DNA of 64,000 nt, taken from the NCBI GenBank assembly GCA_027946555.1, contig JAPEVC010000050.1:1-64000 (forward strand), given 5' to 3'. Source of the DNA: Gnomoniopsis sp. IMI 355080 (Eukaryota; Ascomycota; Sordariomycetes; Diaporthales; Gnomoniaceae). The notes under the pieces are model-generated. The model did no database searches. It worked only from the letters and a program-made list of their open reading frames with translations, and had not been told where the DNA came from. Positions 33,680 through 46,515 of the stretch are shown one piece after another (within the stretch, counting starts at the first letter, position 1; each line of letters begins with the position of its first letter). Both the position numbers and the translations under genes were made by a program.

Positions 33680-35588
33680 GGTGGGCGGTCTGCTGAGATG
33701 GGGATGTTGGTCTAGGAGGGTCTGGGAAACAAAAGGCAGTCAGTATCAAGGGACCATTGATTGATGTTTGAGGGTTATGATTGGCCGTTGGCCCAAGGAA
33801 AGACTCACAATAAAAGGGCGACGACTACTTCAGGTCGCATCGACTCAATTGCAAGGATGGATTTGAAGCAATTGGGCTTCCCATGGCAGCTGGTCTAGGG
33901 ACACAATATCTTGGTGACGGCAACCTATACAGCAGGCATGCGGATGGTAATGAGGGCGATGTGAGTTTTGGAGGGAAGCACCACTGTTGTAGGTCCGAGA
34001 AGAAGGTCCAATGTCGGCGTCTGAGGTGTGCAAGATGCAAGATGCAAGACAGAATAGACGGTGACGATTGTCGCGTGGATGGATAATGAATGCGACGAGG
34101 GAGCTTGGGCCACACAGCTGGGATGAGGGACCCCCTGCTAGCGTTGGAGGTAGCTACTGGCCACCGTTGGACCAATAATGCCGAGTCGCCAGATGTTTCT
34201 CTGTAACGGACGATCTAGAGTATATAGATGTATGGTTAGTTATATCCAGCTAGTCACTTTTGAGATGCCATGCAAGACTAAAGAAGTGCCGTGTGAAGGA
34301 CAAATTATCTGAGAGTACGGTGTTGTATCAGACTAAAGTGACTTACAAGATACCTCAAGAATAGAAGACAACGTGTGGCTGTCTTGTGTAACCCAAGAAG
34401 CTGTCAAAAAGTAGAAAGTTACACCTTATCAGTTACACTGTAAAAGTAACTCGGCTGTGCGAGACCAAAACGGTGGGGACTTGAATGTTTTGAAAAGCAA
34501 GGCAAAATGCAAGGCAAGGCAAGGCACATGCTGCTGCTGCTGCTTGTGTTGGGGGCGCGGGAAATGGAGATAGGGGGGGCGCAGGTGTGCTGCCTTTTTG
34601 TAGCCGCGGAGAACTGACCCTCTTTTTATCTTGCACTTTTTCCCTTTCTCCTGCCCAACTTTGCCATGCAAGCCATGCGCTTGCAGACGGCGGGAGAGGG
34701 GTTGTGCGTCTGGCACTCTGCAGATAGATGCATCATGCAGCCACACCGAGTCTAAGCCGTTTGCGGGGGGCGCTCATGGGACAATCACTGTGGCTTGACT
34801 TGTGGCTAGTGTTTTTCGAGTCTTGCCTAACCTCAACCTCACTACACCTCACCTCACCTCACCTCACATCATCTATCATGGCACTAAGTCTATGATAAGA
34901 TGTGTACACCAATTCTCCTACTTTATTATATGGAGCAATGCAGTCCAATGTGCGGTCTCGGCCAGGAGCCCAGACACCGGACATCCCTTGCCTGTCAACT
35001 GGAACATTCTATTGATCCAGGCTGTTGGCCAAAAACTGCCGTCTCTCGTCACTTCGTCTGGGAGTGCCCCGTCATGAATGACATCTAACTTTGCAGAGAC
35101 CTACGCGAGACTCGAGGCTGCAAGAATGAAAACGTCGCCATTTTTAATTATTGAGGGCACTGTGCTAGACTGTCCAACACAGAGCGGGGCTTGCACGTGA
35201 ATCAAACACGGTGGATCAAGGAGTTAGGATGTGCCAACGAAACAAATTGACAAGAAGTCAATCAAGGACGCATTAACTAGTCAGCTGAGGAGACACCCAA
35301 GTGCGATATCCAGCTCCCAGAATGATGCTTGGTATTCTGACAAACTTTGAAGGGAAGGGAACAAGGACAAATCGACAAAAAAGAAAAAAACATACAACAC
35401 CGGGTATTCGCTAATGGTCACCCACTTAACTACTAACCCAGCCCTCAGCGGCTTGTATATGGGAGAGCGGACGGGATCCCTAATTCTCCACTGGGTGTGG
35501 TCGTATGTGATGAAAATTTCGAACGTGCCAAATGATATTGTCCGTAATTACCCACGTCACATTTGTCTTTTCCCATCCGCCAACTCGA
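33680..35588. other. 1.9-kb spacer at the change from conserved to accessory genes
   Basis: No gene supported. Short tandem tracts are frequent: GATGCAA-type (about 34030-34050), AAGGC x3 (34511-34525), CTG x5 (34531-34544) and ACCTC x4 (34847-34866). The left part is the FCP1 promoter. Confidence 0.55.
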
Positions 35589-37992
35589 CTACCTCAGCCG
35601 GACGCTCCTCCGCTCCCAAGGCTCATCGCACTCAGCTGTAGCGGGGGGCGTTTCTGGCGGGTTCTCCTTGTCATAATGTTGCAGTCTAATCGTCGCCACG
35701 CCTATTCTTCGAAAAGAATCCATACCGTCTTCGGATCCAACCTTCCTGAGTACGAGAGCGCGCCACTCGTAATGACGGAAGAAATGATGCCCGCCAACAA
35801 CGAGGAACAGGTACATCTCACCCTCTACAACACCACTGCCGACAACCTCATCCTCTCGGTCGAAATTGGCTGTCCATTTGTCGTATGGTATGCCATGAGG
35901 CGGCGCTGCACCGTTGAAGCGGCTCAGCCGGCCTTCGAGTTCGATGGTAACGTTCCTGCGTGTCCATATAGTGTCACCATCATCCTGACAAGACCATGAG
36001 ATGACGGAGCACTTTATGTCGAACTTTGCTCTGTATGTTAATTTGTTGTCATGGAACGTGACAGGCGCGTTCAGCGACACCCAGCTGAATGACGGGGTTC
36101 TAGGATGCGGATCGTCGTCGAATGGACTTCCCGCGTCCCACAGCAGCTCAAGTGGGAGATTCTCAAACCATAGACCAGCGAGGTATGTCTGACGGCCTGT
36201 AGCGTTCGAGTACGCAACCGCCAGGCCGGCTAGGGCCGGTAGCCTATCCGACGCCTTGGTAATGGCTCTCGAGGTGAATTCGGCGACTATGTTTGACCAT
36301 AAAGTGACCTGGTCACCGGCTCTTCTTAAGTCTCGGCGTAGGTTTGTCGGGCCAACATGTCTGCAGGAAAGCTCGCTGGCATAGCCCTCGAAGCAGTCCC
36401 ATAAAGTCTGTTCATGGATGTGCAGAATCCTCGGGGACAAGACCCACTCTTGAAAGCACCAAGCGCGTCCAAGCCATTCGTACGGGTTCCTCTCGCGGCC
36501 AGAGATATTGTTCCAGTCATTCTCCAATACCCAAGGCCCGTCGGGGAAGAAATCCCAGAATACCCACAACCCACCCGGCAGACCTGACTTTGGATTCGTG
36601 AAGAGGATCTCCGCCATGACTTCGGATGATAGGCTACCGTTGCGCCGAGCCTCTATAAAGCTTTCCGAGGAGTCACCGACAAGAGAGGTCACTAGAGTTA
36701 GTGCCGCGTTACCGTACACGTCGCACATACTTGCAGCCTCTCGTGTCCAGTCCGCTAGGTCATCTTGGATGATGCACAGAGCGTCGACCCACAGATAGTG
36801 AAATCCGAGTCTATGACACAGGCGTATGGCATCAGCAATAGTGTTTGGGAGGTCCTTCAGCAGAATGACTTCTAGGTGTCGAGCCAAATTCTCAGTGGTG
36901 GTCTTTTCGAGTTGCGGCGTCATGCCCCAGCAGTAGGATAGTGCAGCGTATGTACCCTTTTCACCACGAGCCTCGAATAAGCTAATGCTTTCGACCTCAC
37001 CTGAGGAGGAGGAAAGAATTTTCAATACACGGGTCGGAAGCTGCTGCTCGAGCTTGACGCTTTGGCAAGCCGTATGAGTGATGGCACACTCCTCACTCCA
37101 TCGACGCACCAACTCAACATGAGGCTGGGACAATAAATCCGTTGAGGGGCGATTAGAGAAGTCTGAGTCAAAAGGATCGGCTGCGGACTGTGAGCGGAGT
37201 GATCTCACCGCGTTGAGCAAATGGCGAACCAGTCGGCATTGCGATTCACTTACCTGGGCTGATCAGAAAATCCAAAGATCCTATAACCTCGACAGAGCTA
37301 CCCATTATTTGAAAATTTACTTTCTGCGGTCCGGCAGTTCCTCGCGGTCCTCGTTGATCTGACTTATAAAAAGCATAGAGCCCTACTCGCCCTACCCCAT
37401 AAGTGTCTGGATCAGGCGACGTCAAAGCACCTTTGCACCGCGCTGCCTCGATGCGTTTTGCCATGTCGGCGCTGTCTTTCTCATAGTCGAAGTCACCATC
37501 TGTCTCTTTGGCGGATAGATTGTCCCAAGCCTCTGAACCATGCCTTGTAATGACAATCTGCTTCATTTTGATACTAAATACGGTTGTTAGAAGTGAATAA
37601 TCTCAAGGACGCATACGTAGGTATTACTCAGAAAGCAGAGCCTTGTGTAAGTTCGTCCAAAGCCGACGAGCTACACAGCAAGACGCGGTAGAGAAGCATT
37701 GAAATAAGGAGTGCATGGTACGGGATAGTCCTCACATAATCAGCCGACATAGACGACAGCCGGTCTCGGACGAGTCGGAGAGGAGGGAAAGACTTGGGTA
37801 GTGAAAATAGAAGTAGGTGTAATTTCTTTCTTCAGGAGTATCCTCATCAATGGGATAGAAGTATCCGCGTGGATGTCCCTCTTCGCCGAAACCACTGCAT
37901 ACTTGACAGATGTCCCAGTCACTGTCCGGCTCGCTTTCCTCTGAACTGGTAGTAGGAACGTCTGAAACATCTTCGCTGTACTCGATCTCCAT
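35589..37992 (-). CDS. HET-domain protein (heterokaryon incompatibility type)
   Basis: Exons 37992-37736, 37573-37254 and 37180-35589 encode 722 aa. The HET domain starts at about residue 270 with YAALSYCWG and continues through LPNTIADAIRLCHRLGFHYLWVDALCIIQDD to YGNAALTLVTS, the three classic blocks. Before it, residues 1-190 hold an acidic start and a CRLCRLI motif, common in the N-terminal part of HET proteins. After it come GRAWCFQEWVLSPRILH and FSWVSL. HET proteins trigger cell death after non-self fusion in characterised cases, but most copies have no known partner. Intron 1 joins AT|T (CTAAC branch) and intron 2 joins G|CC at the acceptor ending at 37181. The nearer CACAG would break frame. 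The ATG at 37992 is the first in frame. Confidence 0.88.
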
Positions 37993-39407
37993 CTTGTTGT
38001 ATCGGTGGACTGTAACGTCCCAAGAACGTGATGCTTTGCGCACTTTAATGGACGAGGTCAAACATCGCTCTACTATAACCGAGTATCGTCGACGTATACA
38101 TTAGGTCTAGGAGTAAGCTGACTGAGTCGATGGGCCCACTTCCCGCTAACCCCGCTAGTCGCTACCTTTATTTGAAGTGTGACGTTCTACACGTGCGCTG
38201 ATGCATATAGGTGTAGTGGAGCAATTGGTTAATATAAGTTGGAAATTCCGGAGGAATCGACTCTAGTCTACGATTTATCATTGGCCATTAACAGTCATAA
38301 ATACTAGCTGGAGCTGTAGGTCTTGATATAAGTATAGCTTAATTCCATCATGCCGAAGTCCAGCGCTAGTACCTACGGCCCATCCTTGCCCAGCTGTCGA
38401 GTTGGGAGTGTATTCGACTGTGTCTTATTTGCTTACGGGCAGAGTGACTTGGACGGGGTTTCCAAACAGTTACAATGGTCCTTTGGTAGATGAGGAATGG
38501 GCAGGACTACCATATCAGACTAGAAGCTATAGAGTTCCCTCTTTTACTGCTCGTGCCTAAGTAGGGACTCACTGCTCTTGTTTCTCGATTAATCTTTGAT
38601 CAAATTGAAGACCATTTGAACAACGTATCAGCCGTATCACTAAAGATTCTGACCTTTTGCTCAACAGGCATGCAAGAGATCGGCTTTAGCGGAGAGATAT
38701 GGTAAAGGCCGAAAAGCTGTTGGTTTCGTTGAGCGGCTTTAGGGACGGGAGAGTGACCCGCGGTCCTGCATATCTTGTGTAACATATCGACACGAACACT
38801 ACCCTGACAAGCCGTCCGCGCGGTTCGCATCCTTTCACGCCTCGGCCACTCGGTTGGTCTCACTCCTCGGTCAGCAACGCAAGTTGAACTGCTCGCCGAT
38901 ATCTCTATTGAGAAATCCTCACCGATGAAAATCAGATGTGTCACTTGTCACATCTTGTCCTTTCACCGGTCTGGTGATGTGACATGTCGGCCTATGCGGT
39001 GGGCGGCCGCAGAGTGGAGCTTTCCGGCCCTCAACATTCGCGTTCCTTCACGGAGGTTGAATATTGTTCTCTGGAAGACTTTGCTTGGATTCTTGGTTTT
39101 GGTGAAGGCCAAGATCTTTACAAATCAAGGTACATCCTCTATAATTGGCTCTTTTCTCAGCTACTGATAATAGATTACAGAGTTTCTTGCGGCGTGTGTT
39201 GAATGATACGTACATAGTACTTAAGCAAACCTCTTGATCTTCAACCGCTCGCTCTCAGCTCCCTTCCAGTCGTTCCATTCCCCATATTTCAACGCTTCTG
39301 TTGCTGCGACTCTGACCGTTTCCTGTCCTCTGTCCATTCTAGCCTGTTCATAGGCCAATCCAGCAAGCTTCAAGCCTCGTAATTTATTGGAGACTTCCTT
39401 CATCACC
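37993..39407. other. divergent spacer between HET gene and SDR
   Basis: AT-rich in 38160-38360. Short open frames (38600-38944 minus, 38984-39202 plus) show no domain or splice support. It probably contains both promoters. Confidence 0.55.
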
Positions 39408-40528
39408 ATGGCACCAAGCCCAACGTTGGCGAGCTCGTGGACAAATACGTTCCCACCGAGTCCCACATTTCTGGAGAAGCACTTGCCTGACCTTGGCGGC
39501 AAAGTCTACATCGTTACAGGCGCCAATACGGGTACTGGAAAAGAGTTGACCCAGATGCTTTACAGTAGAAATGCCAAAATCTACATGCTGGCACGTTCCG
39601 AGATCAAGACGAAGGAGGCCATGGCAGACATAGAGAAGACGTTGCCCAGATCGCACGGTTCCATGCACTACCTGAAGCTCGACCTCGCGGACCTGAGCAC
39701 AATCAAAGCAACAGTGCAGCGTTTCCTGGCCCTTGAATCCAAATTGCACGTGCTCTGGAACAACGCCGGCGTCTTGAGCGGCGCCAAGGAGGTCGCTCTC
39801 ACGCCGCAAGGCCACGAGGTACACACGGGCGTCAACGCCCTCGGAACCTTTGCCCTGACGCAGCTGCTGACGCCTATTCTGATCGCAACGGCCAAGACGG
39901 AGCCGTCGAGCACCGTCCGCGTCGTCTGGGTGGCCTCCTCTGCGGCCGAGATCTTTGCCGAAGAGAGGATTGGCGTACGACCCGAGACGCTCAGCGTTGA
40001 GGCGCAAACGCCACGCGGAGGGTTCCAGCGATACTGGTTCAGCAAGATTGCCAACTGGGCGCACGCGACAGAGTATGCCAAGCGCCACAAGGCGGATGGT
40101 GTGGTCAGTGTGTCCCTCAACCCGGGTAACCTCCAGTCGGATTTGTACCGCGACCAAGGCTTCTTCTTCAGGATCGTTAGCAAGTTGATGATGTACCCAC
40201 CCATCAAAGGAGCGTATACTGAGCTTTTTGCCGGACTGTCGCCCGAGGTCAACATCGAGAAGACAGGTTGCTGGGGTAAGTCTTCCCGAGAACCCTCATA
40301 TCAATAGACTTTCTTCACGCTTTGCCATTAGGATGGTTTACATCTTGTTGCCTGCTCTCGTAAATGTCATGCTAATTTTTTCTTCTTCCCCCAGTCGTTC
40401 CATTTGGTCGAATCTATCCAATCCGTGCAGACATGGTGTATGCCACCAAGACCGAGGCCGAGGGAGGAACGGGAGGAAACCTGAAATTCTGGCAGTGGAC
40501 TGAGGAGCAGGTTGCCCCTTTCCTTTGA
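39408..40528 (+). CDS. short-chain dehydrogenase/reductase (classical SDR, NAD(P)-dependent)
   Basis: Exons 39408-40275 and 40395-40528 encode 333 aa. The cofactor motif TGANTGTG (37-44), LDLADLSTIK (about 91-100), NNAG (118-121) and the catalytic Ser177/178, Tyr209 and Lys213 (YWFSK) are all present. Length and the IYPIRADM C-terminal part fit the retinol-dehydrogenase/WWOX-like SDRs that abound in fungal accessory regions. The substrate cannot be told. The intron is 119 bp (GTAAGT ... CCCCCAG) and joins GG|TC in frame. The ATG at 39408 is used; the in-frame TTG upstream is not. No signal peptide is seen. It converges on the MFS transporter, 365 bp away. Confidence 0.9.
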
Positions 40529-40893
40529 TGGAAAGGCAGACGCTGAGTCTGTGATGTGGACTCTGGAAGCAATTTGTCTTGCACTTTTATTTTCCCATTT
40601 GTTTTCTTGACATTGTCTCGGCTAGTAGGACTTGGATCGTTGAGCTAGATTGCCATATTTTGGGAATCTCTTCAGTCTGTCTAGTTCGTGTAATGCAAAC
40701 ATGTATTGAATTTTTAAAAGAGCACAAGGCCATGCGACTACTCTATTTATGGGCGTCTGCGGTAGTCTAATATGTATAACGCAACCTGACAAGATGATGT
40801 GCCAGTCCAAACATGCGATCGTTGGACTTGCCCAGATACCAAGTACGTAGGGTCACAGTAAGTGGGAAGGAATCGAGGACCCCGTTTCCCCAT
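40529..40893. other. convergent spacer, SDR and MFS 3' flanks
   Basis: No coding signal. Confidence 0.6.
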
Positions 40894-42983
40894 TCATGTC
40901 CGCATTCGAAGTCGAGGCCCCCCTTCCTGGCCGGCGGCATATAGCGGTGAGTGAGCATTGGCGGTAATGCCTGGCTGCCTGTCACGCTCGTTGTTACCTT
41001 GGGTCGTCCTCTCAAGCCCCAAAACTACTGCTTCGCTGTCGGCACTCAGGTGATGGCCGCGCACAAAGAAAATAGAAAGCAACGAAATTCCGGCGGCGAC
41101 GACGCACTACTCAAGAAAGATAAATTAGTAAAAATGACCCCTTCAAAGCTGAAAGAATGCAAAATGCTCCCAGGAAGCATACCATGATCCATACACCTCG
41201 GAGCGAATGAAGATAAGCCTCTCTCACAAGGGCTTGCTGATCGAGCGTCAAAGACGAAATGAGGTTGACATTTGCTGCAGCACTGCTGCCGTCAAGTTGA
41301 AGTGCAGTCTTATGCCCTATGCTGGCGCCAAGTTCGTTGTTGAGAGCCTGCATCCGATCCTGAAAGATGATACCACCCCCGACAATGGCCGAGGCGGTCG
41401 TGATAGACCGCAGAAAGCTCATTGTCGCGATGACAGCCGCTGTGTCCTTGGCTGGAACTGTAGCTTGTGCAGCGAGCAGCGGAGGTTCCCTAAGTATTGA
41501 TCATCAGTGTCTCATCATTGAGCGTTAAAGGAGCAAGAACAGCATACATATTCGCGCCAACGCCGAGACCAGCCACAATCTGGAAGATTGCCATTTTGGT
41601 CAAATTTTGCTCAACCCCAAGGTTGATGAACAAGCCACTACCCAGTATGAGTAGGAGTTGGGCTCCATACATGACGGGAAGGTAGATCCCAGTCTTTTGA
41701 ATAAATATTCCAGCGCAGGCGGCAGCCACAGAGCTGGAAACAATCAACGGTAGGAGTTGAAGACCAGACCCCAATGCATTGGCCCCCAGAACTGACTGAG
41801 AGTAAAGAGGCAAATAGTAACAAAGACCAATCAGGACAGCAAAGTTGCTGACATACACCGCATACGCCGCTAACGTAGAGGTGTTTGTGAATAAGCGTAA
41901 TGGAATAACCGGGTTCGCCGCCAGCTTCCACTCGTTCACAACGAAGAAACCGAAAACAAGTAGTCCAAAAGCCAGGAGAGAAACGACGGTGACTGAAGAC
42001 CATGGATAAGTGATTCCGCCAAAGTCGAGACCAAGTAGGACCATCAGAGCGGAGCCGACGATGAGCAAACACCCGGTCCAGTCAATAGCTTTCATTCCAG
42101 CTAGAATCGGGGTGTTCGGCGACGGTACCTTCAGAAAGACGAAAAGCGCGATGAAGACGACACCGCCAATAGGTACTGGAAGAGGTGTATTAGCACTTGG
42201 CTGCTTGGAGATCCCGGGGAGTCCTACAGTTCATCCAGAAGCACCAGCGCCAATCTAATTCCGTGGTGAAAAGACCACCAATGATGGGACCAACAGCACT
42301 ACCTACCGCCCAGATAGCAGACGTCAATGCGAGATATAGACCACGGTCCCGCATCGAGAAACTGTCGCAAATGATGGTGTTGACCATTGTTCCCATACCG
42401 CTAGCACCGACGCCTTGGACACCACGTCCAGCAATCAACATGTCCATGCTGGGAGCAAGAGCACACATGAGGCTGCCAACAAAGAAGAAAGCCTGTGCTA
42501 GGAGAATAATCGGCTTCCGACCCCATATACTGGGACGCCGTGTTTGTTTGAGCTTTGGTAAATCCAGCGAAAGTGAGCGGAACAAACTTACTCTGCGACG
42601 GTACCCCAAACGGGGGTTGTCGCCGTGCTGGCCAGGACGAAGGCACCGCCGACCCAAACAAAACCGGATGAAGAGTGGAACGAACCAGCAATGGATGGGA
42701 TGGCGGGGGTGACCATCGTCAGGTCCAACGACGAAAGAAGGACTGAGAGGCAAAGGGGAGTCATAAGGAGTGCGATTGTAAGTGCAGAAAGCCTTGAAGA
42801 GCCCACATTGGGCGTGTGCTCAGGCGTCACAGTGGCCATGCCAGTGGCAGTATTCTGAGATGGTCCAGATGGAGTGTCTGCACGACCGTCAGGTACATGG
42901 CTGCCTCCGTGCCCAGAGGGTTGTTGAATAGGCCATACTGTCAAAGGTGTCAACTCAACAGATGTTTCGGTGGTGGAAGCCAT
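40894..42983 (-). CDS. MFS drug:H+ antiporter, DHA2 (14-TMS) type
   Basis: Exons 42983-42592, 42529-42228, 42175-41548, 41489-41183 and 41106-40894 encode 613 aa. The hydrophilic N-tail (1-60) is followed by a helix ending LDLTMVTPAIPSI, then WVGGAFVLASTATTPVWG. The conserved loop DIWGRKPIILLAQ is assembled across intron 1. GRGVQGVGASGM and WRWCFWMNLPIGG (across intron 2) follow. The second half continues through IATMSFLRS to the last helix. The last two introns both use GTATGC donors; the final one rescues a typical last helix plus a C-tail (FVRGHHLSADSEAVVLGL), which an unspliced reading would truncate. Such pumps export toxic compounds or self-made metabolites from the plasma membrane. The substrate is unknown. 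Confidence 0.92.
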
Positions 42984-44368
42984 GGTGATCGTGGAACCTT
43001 GACAGGTGCGTGGTGCAGTGTAGCAAGGCGCAGCCCAAGTGTGAAGGGGTGACGTCTAGTTGGAACAACACTGAATCCGCATATTCTGACACCTAGGAAC
43101 CCTTCCATCAGGTATGAGAGCGCCACGCCCGTATTCCCGGTTTAGTGCTTATTGCATATGGCGGGGGGGTACAGAATGATACTCCGGTGTGTGTGCAAAT
43201 TTGGGATCCGCACTACCCGTGGTGAGCATACACACAGTACTAACCGTGCCCAGAATAAAGAAAGAGTAAATCTAGATCACCTGGTATTACGGCTTCCCAT
43301 CGAAGTTGGCACGTTGCCCCATGCCCTAGGCACAGCGGCTAGTTCAAGGTTGTAATATGTGTTGCATTACCGTTTCGTGAAACATCGATTGTACTCAACT
43401 AGGTACTGGCACAGAATCCCAAAGTGATGGCAGAGCAGAGCAAGGAAAGCAACCTTGAAAAGTTGAAAGGCTAGATAGGAAGATATTTTGTCCGCGGTCG
43501 TTGGGCTGTGAAGGTATTCAGGACCGGATCTACTAGACTTGGGCGGAGAACCGGCTTTAATTTCAGACTATGGCTTCCTGGGAAAGGGCGATGTTCTGGA
43601 ATTGGTTGACCCTTTGGAGTTAGGTACGTTTGTACCTCCTTGGTTCGTTACATGCGAACGGGCCCTATGCTCCAAGACGACACGAGACGCTGCTACCAGT
43701 ATCAAGATGCGGAAGAGTGGATCACTATGACAAAACCTGTAGAGGTACACCAAGGGAGGTTTAGCGCCTAGATTTGAGATTAGAATAAGGACATTTGTCA
43801 CCAGATACCGGTCATCGCGCCGCTGCTTTTGATTACGATATCGAGAGGCATAAAGTGTAAAACGTGGGTACCCAAACGAATGTAATGAATCGATTGAATA
43901 GCAGAATTATCTTAAGAGCTAAATAGCTAGATAATTATAATAGAAAGTCCTCCCGATATCGATGATACATTCTGATATCGTATAAGGGTTAATTTCCTCA
44001 CTGAAATAAGGCTATTACGAAGGGTAGCATTAAGGGCAACGCTCAGTCTGGGCACGTACTGACTATCGTCAAATGACACAAAGGTACGGCTCAGTGGCCA
44101 TGCCACAATCATCCACCGTGGAAAAAGAGGCCTTCAGTGACAACAGAATCAGCCCTTGGGGATATAGCTCATTTCATGTGACTCGGTGCCTGAAGGCGGC
44201 ATACCCACGCGTGTGTTCAAGAAAACATGTGGATGCCAGGCTGGTGGTGATTCAGGTCCAGATGACAGCCCAAGACCAGCAAACGACGGAAAACGAATTA
44301 CGATTATGCAATCTAAGCTAGCGTACCAGGTGCCACGTCAAACTGATTGTTCTTCTTGTGGACTAATA
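42984..44368. other. spacer, no gene seen
   Basis: AT-rich around 43850-44000. The left part is the MFS promoter. Short open frames are unsupported. Confidence 0.6.
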
Positions 44369-45121
44369 TCAAAAAAAAGGAGCAGCTCGAATATCCTCTT
44401 TCATGCTTTCTATTTGGGTCTGATAATCATCAAGTTGCTTGACGATGCCATCAACTTGATTCTCATTGGGACTTTTCATACTCCTTGTGGACCCCAAATA
44501 TACAAACAAAGAATTCTGCAATTGGAGAAGCTGTTGGTAATTGAGGGCTCAAAATGAGTGTCAGTAGCTAGGTACTTGTGATGTCGCTCCGATATATCAA
44601 TACTCCTCGGATAAACACTCACCTAGACGACGGTGGTACTCTGGCGAGTTGCCTCCGAAGTGGTATCTCCTCGCATGATCAGACATGCCAAAGTTCAATG
44701 CCAGCTTTTGATCACAGAACTCCTTCAATCCTTGTTCCAATGTTTTCTGTCTACGTCCTTTATGAAGTGCACGGGAGATCCAAGACCGCTTATGGAGTGC
44801 CGCATACAAAGAAACTCGATCGATTATCGATTGTATGCCCTGATCGAATTCATCTCTCGGATCAAAGGATTGCTGCGAAGCCTTCGAGCCGTTTGAGCCG
44901 ATGGACCGTGCTGCGCCGCTCTGTTCACCAGGCCTATCCAGCGCTTGCATAAGTTGCACCTGTGCACTGAATTCGCTGACGACAGCAGTGTTAACGCCGG
45001 TCAAGTCCAGATTCCCATCGCCAGAACCTTGCAGATGGCGCAATGCTAGATCTGCAAGGTCATGTTGTCTAGTCTGCAAGGCTGTGGTGAATATCTTCCC
45101 ATAAACGTCCTGTTCGAGCAT
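44369..45121 (-). CDS. unrecognised protein with helical/coiled-coil C-terminus
   Basis: Proposed exons are 45121-44623 and 44547-44369, 225 aa. The join uses donor GTGAGT and acceptor TTTTGAG after a CTGAC branch, giving G|CC in frame. It extends the protein with a Gln/Leu-rich segment (LNYQQLLQLQNSLFVYLG) and a likely coiled coil (VDGIVKQLDDYQTQIESMKEDI). The first exon has a Gly/Ser-rich linker (about 60-85). Between about residues 95 and 145 a stretch with WISRALHKGRRQKTLEQGLKEF loosely recalls HeLo-type helical domains; I would not call it on this alone. A TAG just before the ATG resembles an acceptor, so an upstream exon may be missing. It is divergent from the DUF6594 gene, 492 bp apart. 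Confidence 0.5.
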
Positions 45122-45613
45122 TTCGAGCTAGATGAGAAGCAAAAGAAGAGGTTATGGAGGGTTCTTAGGGTCGGCTACATGCGCACAACAATGGGATGAA
45201 GGTGAGTGTCGTCCACGTCCCAATATTACAGGATTCCAATAAAGGAAGAATTCCAGGAGAACTCCCAGAGATCGGCTGAAGCAGATGAGAAGCATTTAGC
45301 AATTTTGAATGGCTACTAGATGACGTGAGTATGCACCTGACCGTAAAGGTAAGGCTACCTGCTGACTTGGGCACTGCCCGACGCCACATGCAGGATTTCT
45401 GTTCAGGTAGTAGGTGGTAAGACGACTATGCAGGGTTGGGAACCATGTAAAAACTCTTCAATAAAGGCTTGATGTTGTTACAAAACATCTATCAAAAAAT
45501 GTCCAAATTCGCCTACATAGGTGGTTTCCCCGATTGGCTGATCAGCGTCTTTGCTATCCTTCCCAAAACGAGCTCCTGAACTGGGCATTAAAGCCTTCTA
45601 GACGTTTTACGCT
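45122..45613. promoter_or_regulatory. divergent promoter, unrecognised protein / DUF6594 gene
   Basis: 492 bp between two genes read outward. No clear motif was picked out. It may also hide a first exon of the minus-strand gene. Confidence 0.4.
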
Positions 45614-46515
45614 ATGTCTAGTTCTGAACCGGACTTCACTTCAAATTTCGCCAAAAGCCTGGTGGAGTATTCCTCCAATTCTGTCCAGGTCGAGGAAGAC
45701 TTCCATTTCCTCCGCTTCGAGTTCTTGCAACGGGTCAATATTGTCGCCCTCGAAAATGAGCTTGCGCGGATCAAGAGCCGTCTGTATGCTGAAAGCCATA
45801 CAACTAACCCTCAAGAGCTCGAACATCTGAGAAACAAGCTTCAACAATATGGTAAGCCTGATGGCAAACCTTGCAAGAAACCACCTAGGCAAGATCGATG
45901 GTTTCTATGACTACCAAGGTTTCAAGGTTCGCTTGGCAGCACTCCAGCTAATAGTCTATCTACTCAGCTGCTGCTATCCGCGACTACCAGTACTTACAAG
46001 ACAAAAGGGGTCTCGAAAAAACAGAGGCTCGCGCGCGCAAGTTCCGCCTGCATCAACATTTTCATTCGCAACCAGGCATTGGCATTGACCCATGGGAGTC
46101 CCACTACTCATACTTCCAGGACGAAAGTCATCGCCCAACGGTCGTGGATCCCCTCCGGAGAGCTCTCATGCAATATCTGCCGCGTCGACTCGTCTTTTCC
46201 CGAAAGGAACGTGAGAAACGAGGCAGAGAGTACGATGAAGGTCAGCTACCCCGCGAGGTATCGGAGCTGGTCGACATCGTGGCACGGTTCACCATAGCTA
46301 TTGCAGGCGGGGCGTCCCTTATCGTGCCTATGGTCATCATGGCACTAAGTCCGTCTCAAGTGAAGAGTCTGGTAACTGTTTCGGTCGCTGTGGTTGTATT
46401 TTCTTTGATGTTGGCTTTCGGTATTCGAGTCTCGAATATTGAGACTCTTGTATCCACTGCAACGTATGCGGCTGTTCTAGTTGTGTTTGTTGGCACAAAC
46501 TCTGCAAATAACTGA
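45614..46515 (+). CDS. DUF6594-type membrane protein
   Basis: Exons 45614-45851 and 45968-46515 encode 261 aa. The N-terminal block HFLRFEFLQRVNIVALENEL is the family signature, followed by a helical region and DPLRRALMQYLPRRLVFSR. Three transmembrane segments close the protein: IAIAGGASLIVPMVIMAL, LVTVSVAVVVFSLMLAFGI and VSTATYAAVLVVFVG. The 116-bp intron (GTAAGC to ACTCAG) joins TATG|CT in frame and restores the IRDYQYLQDKRG segment. The family is fungus-specific, often multi-copy, and has no established function. The gene looks intact. Confidence 0.85.
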
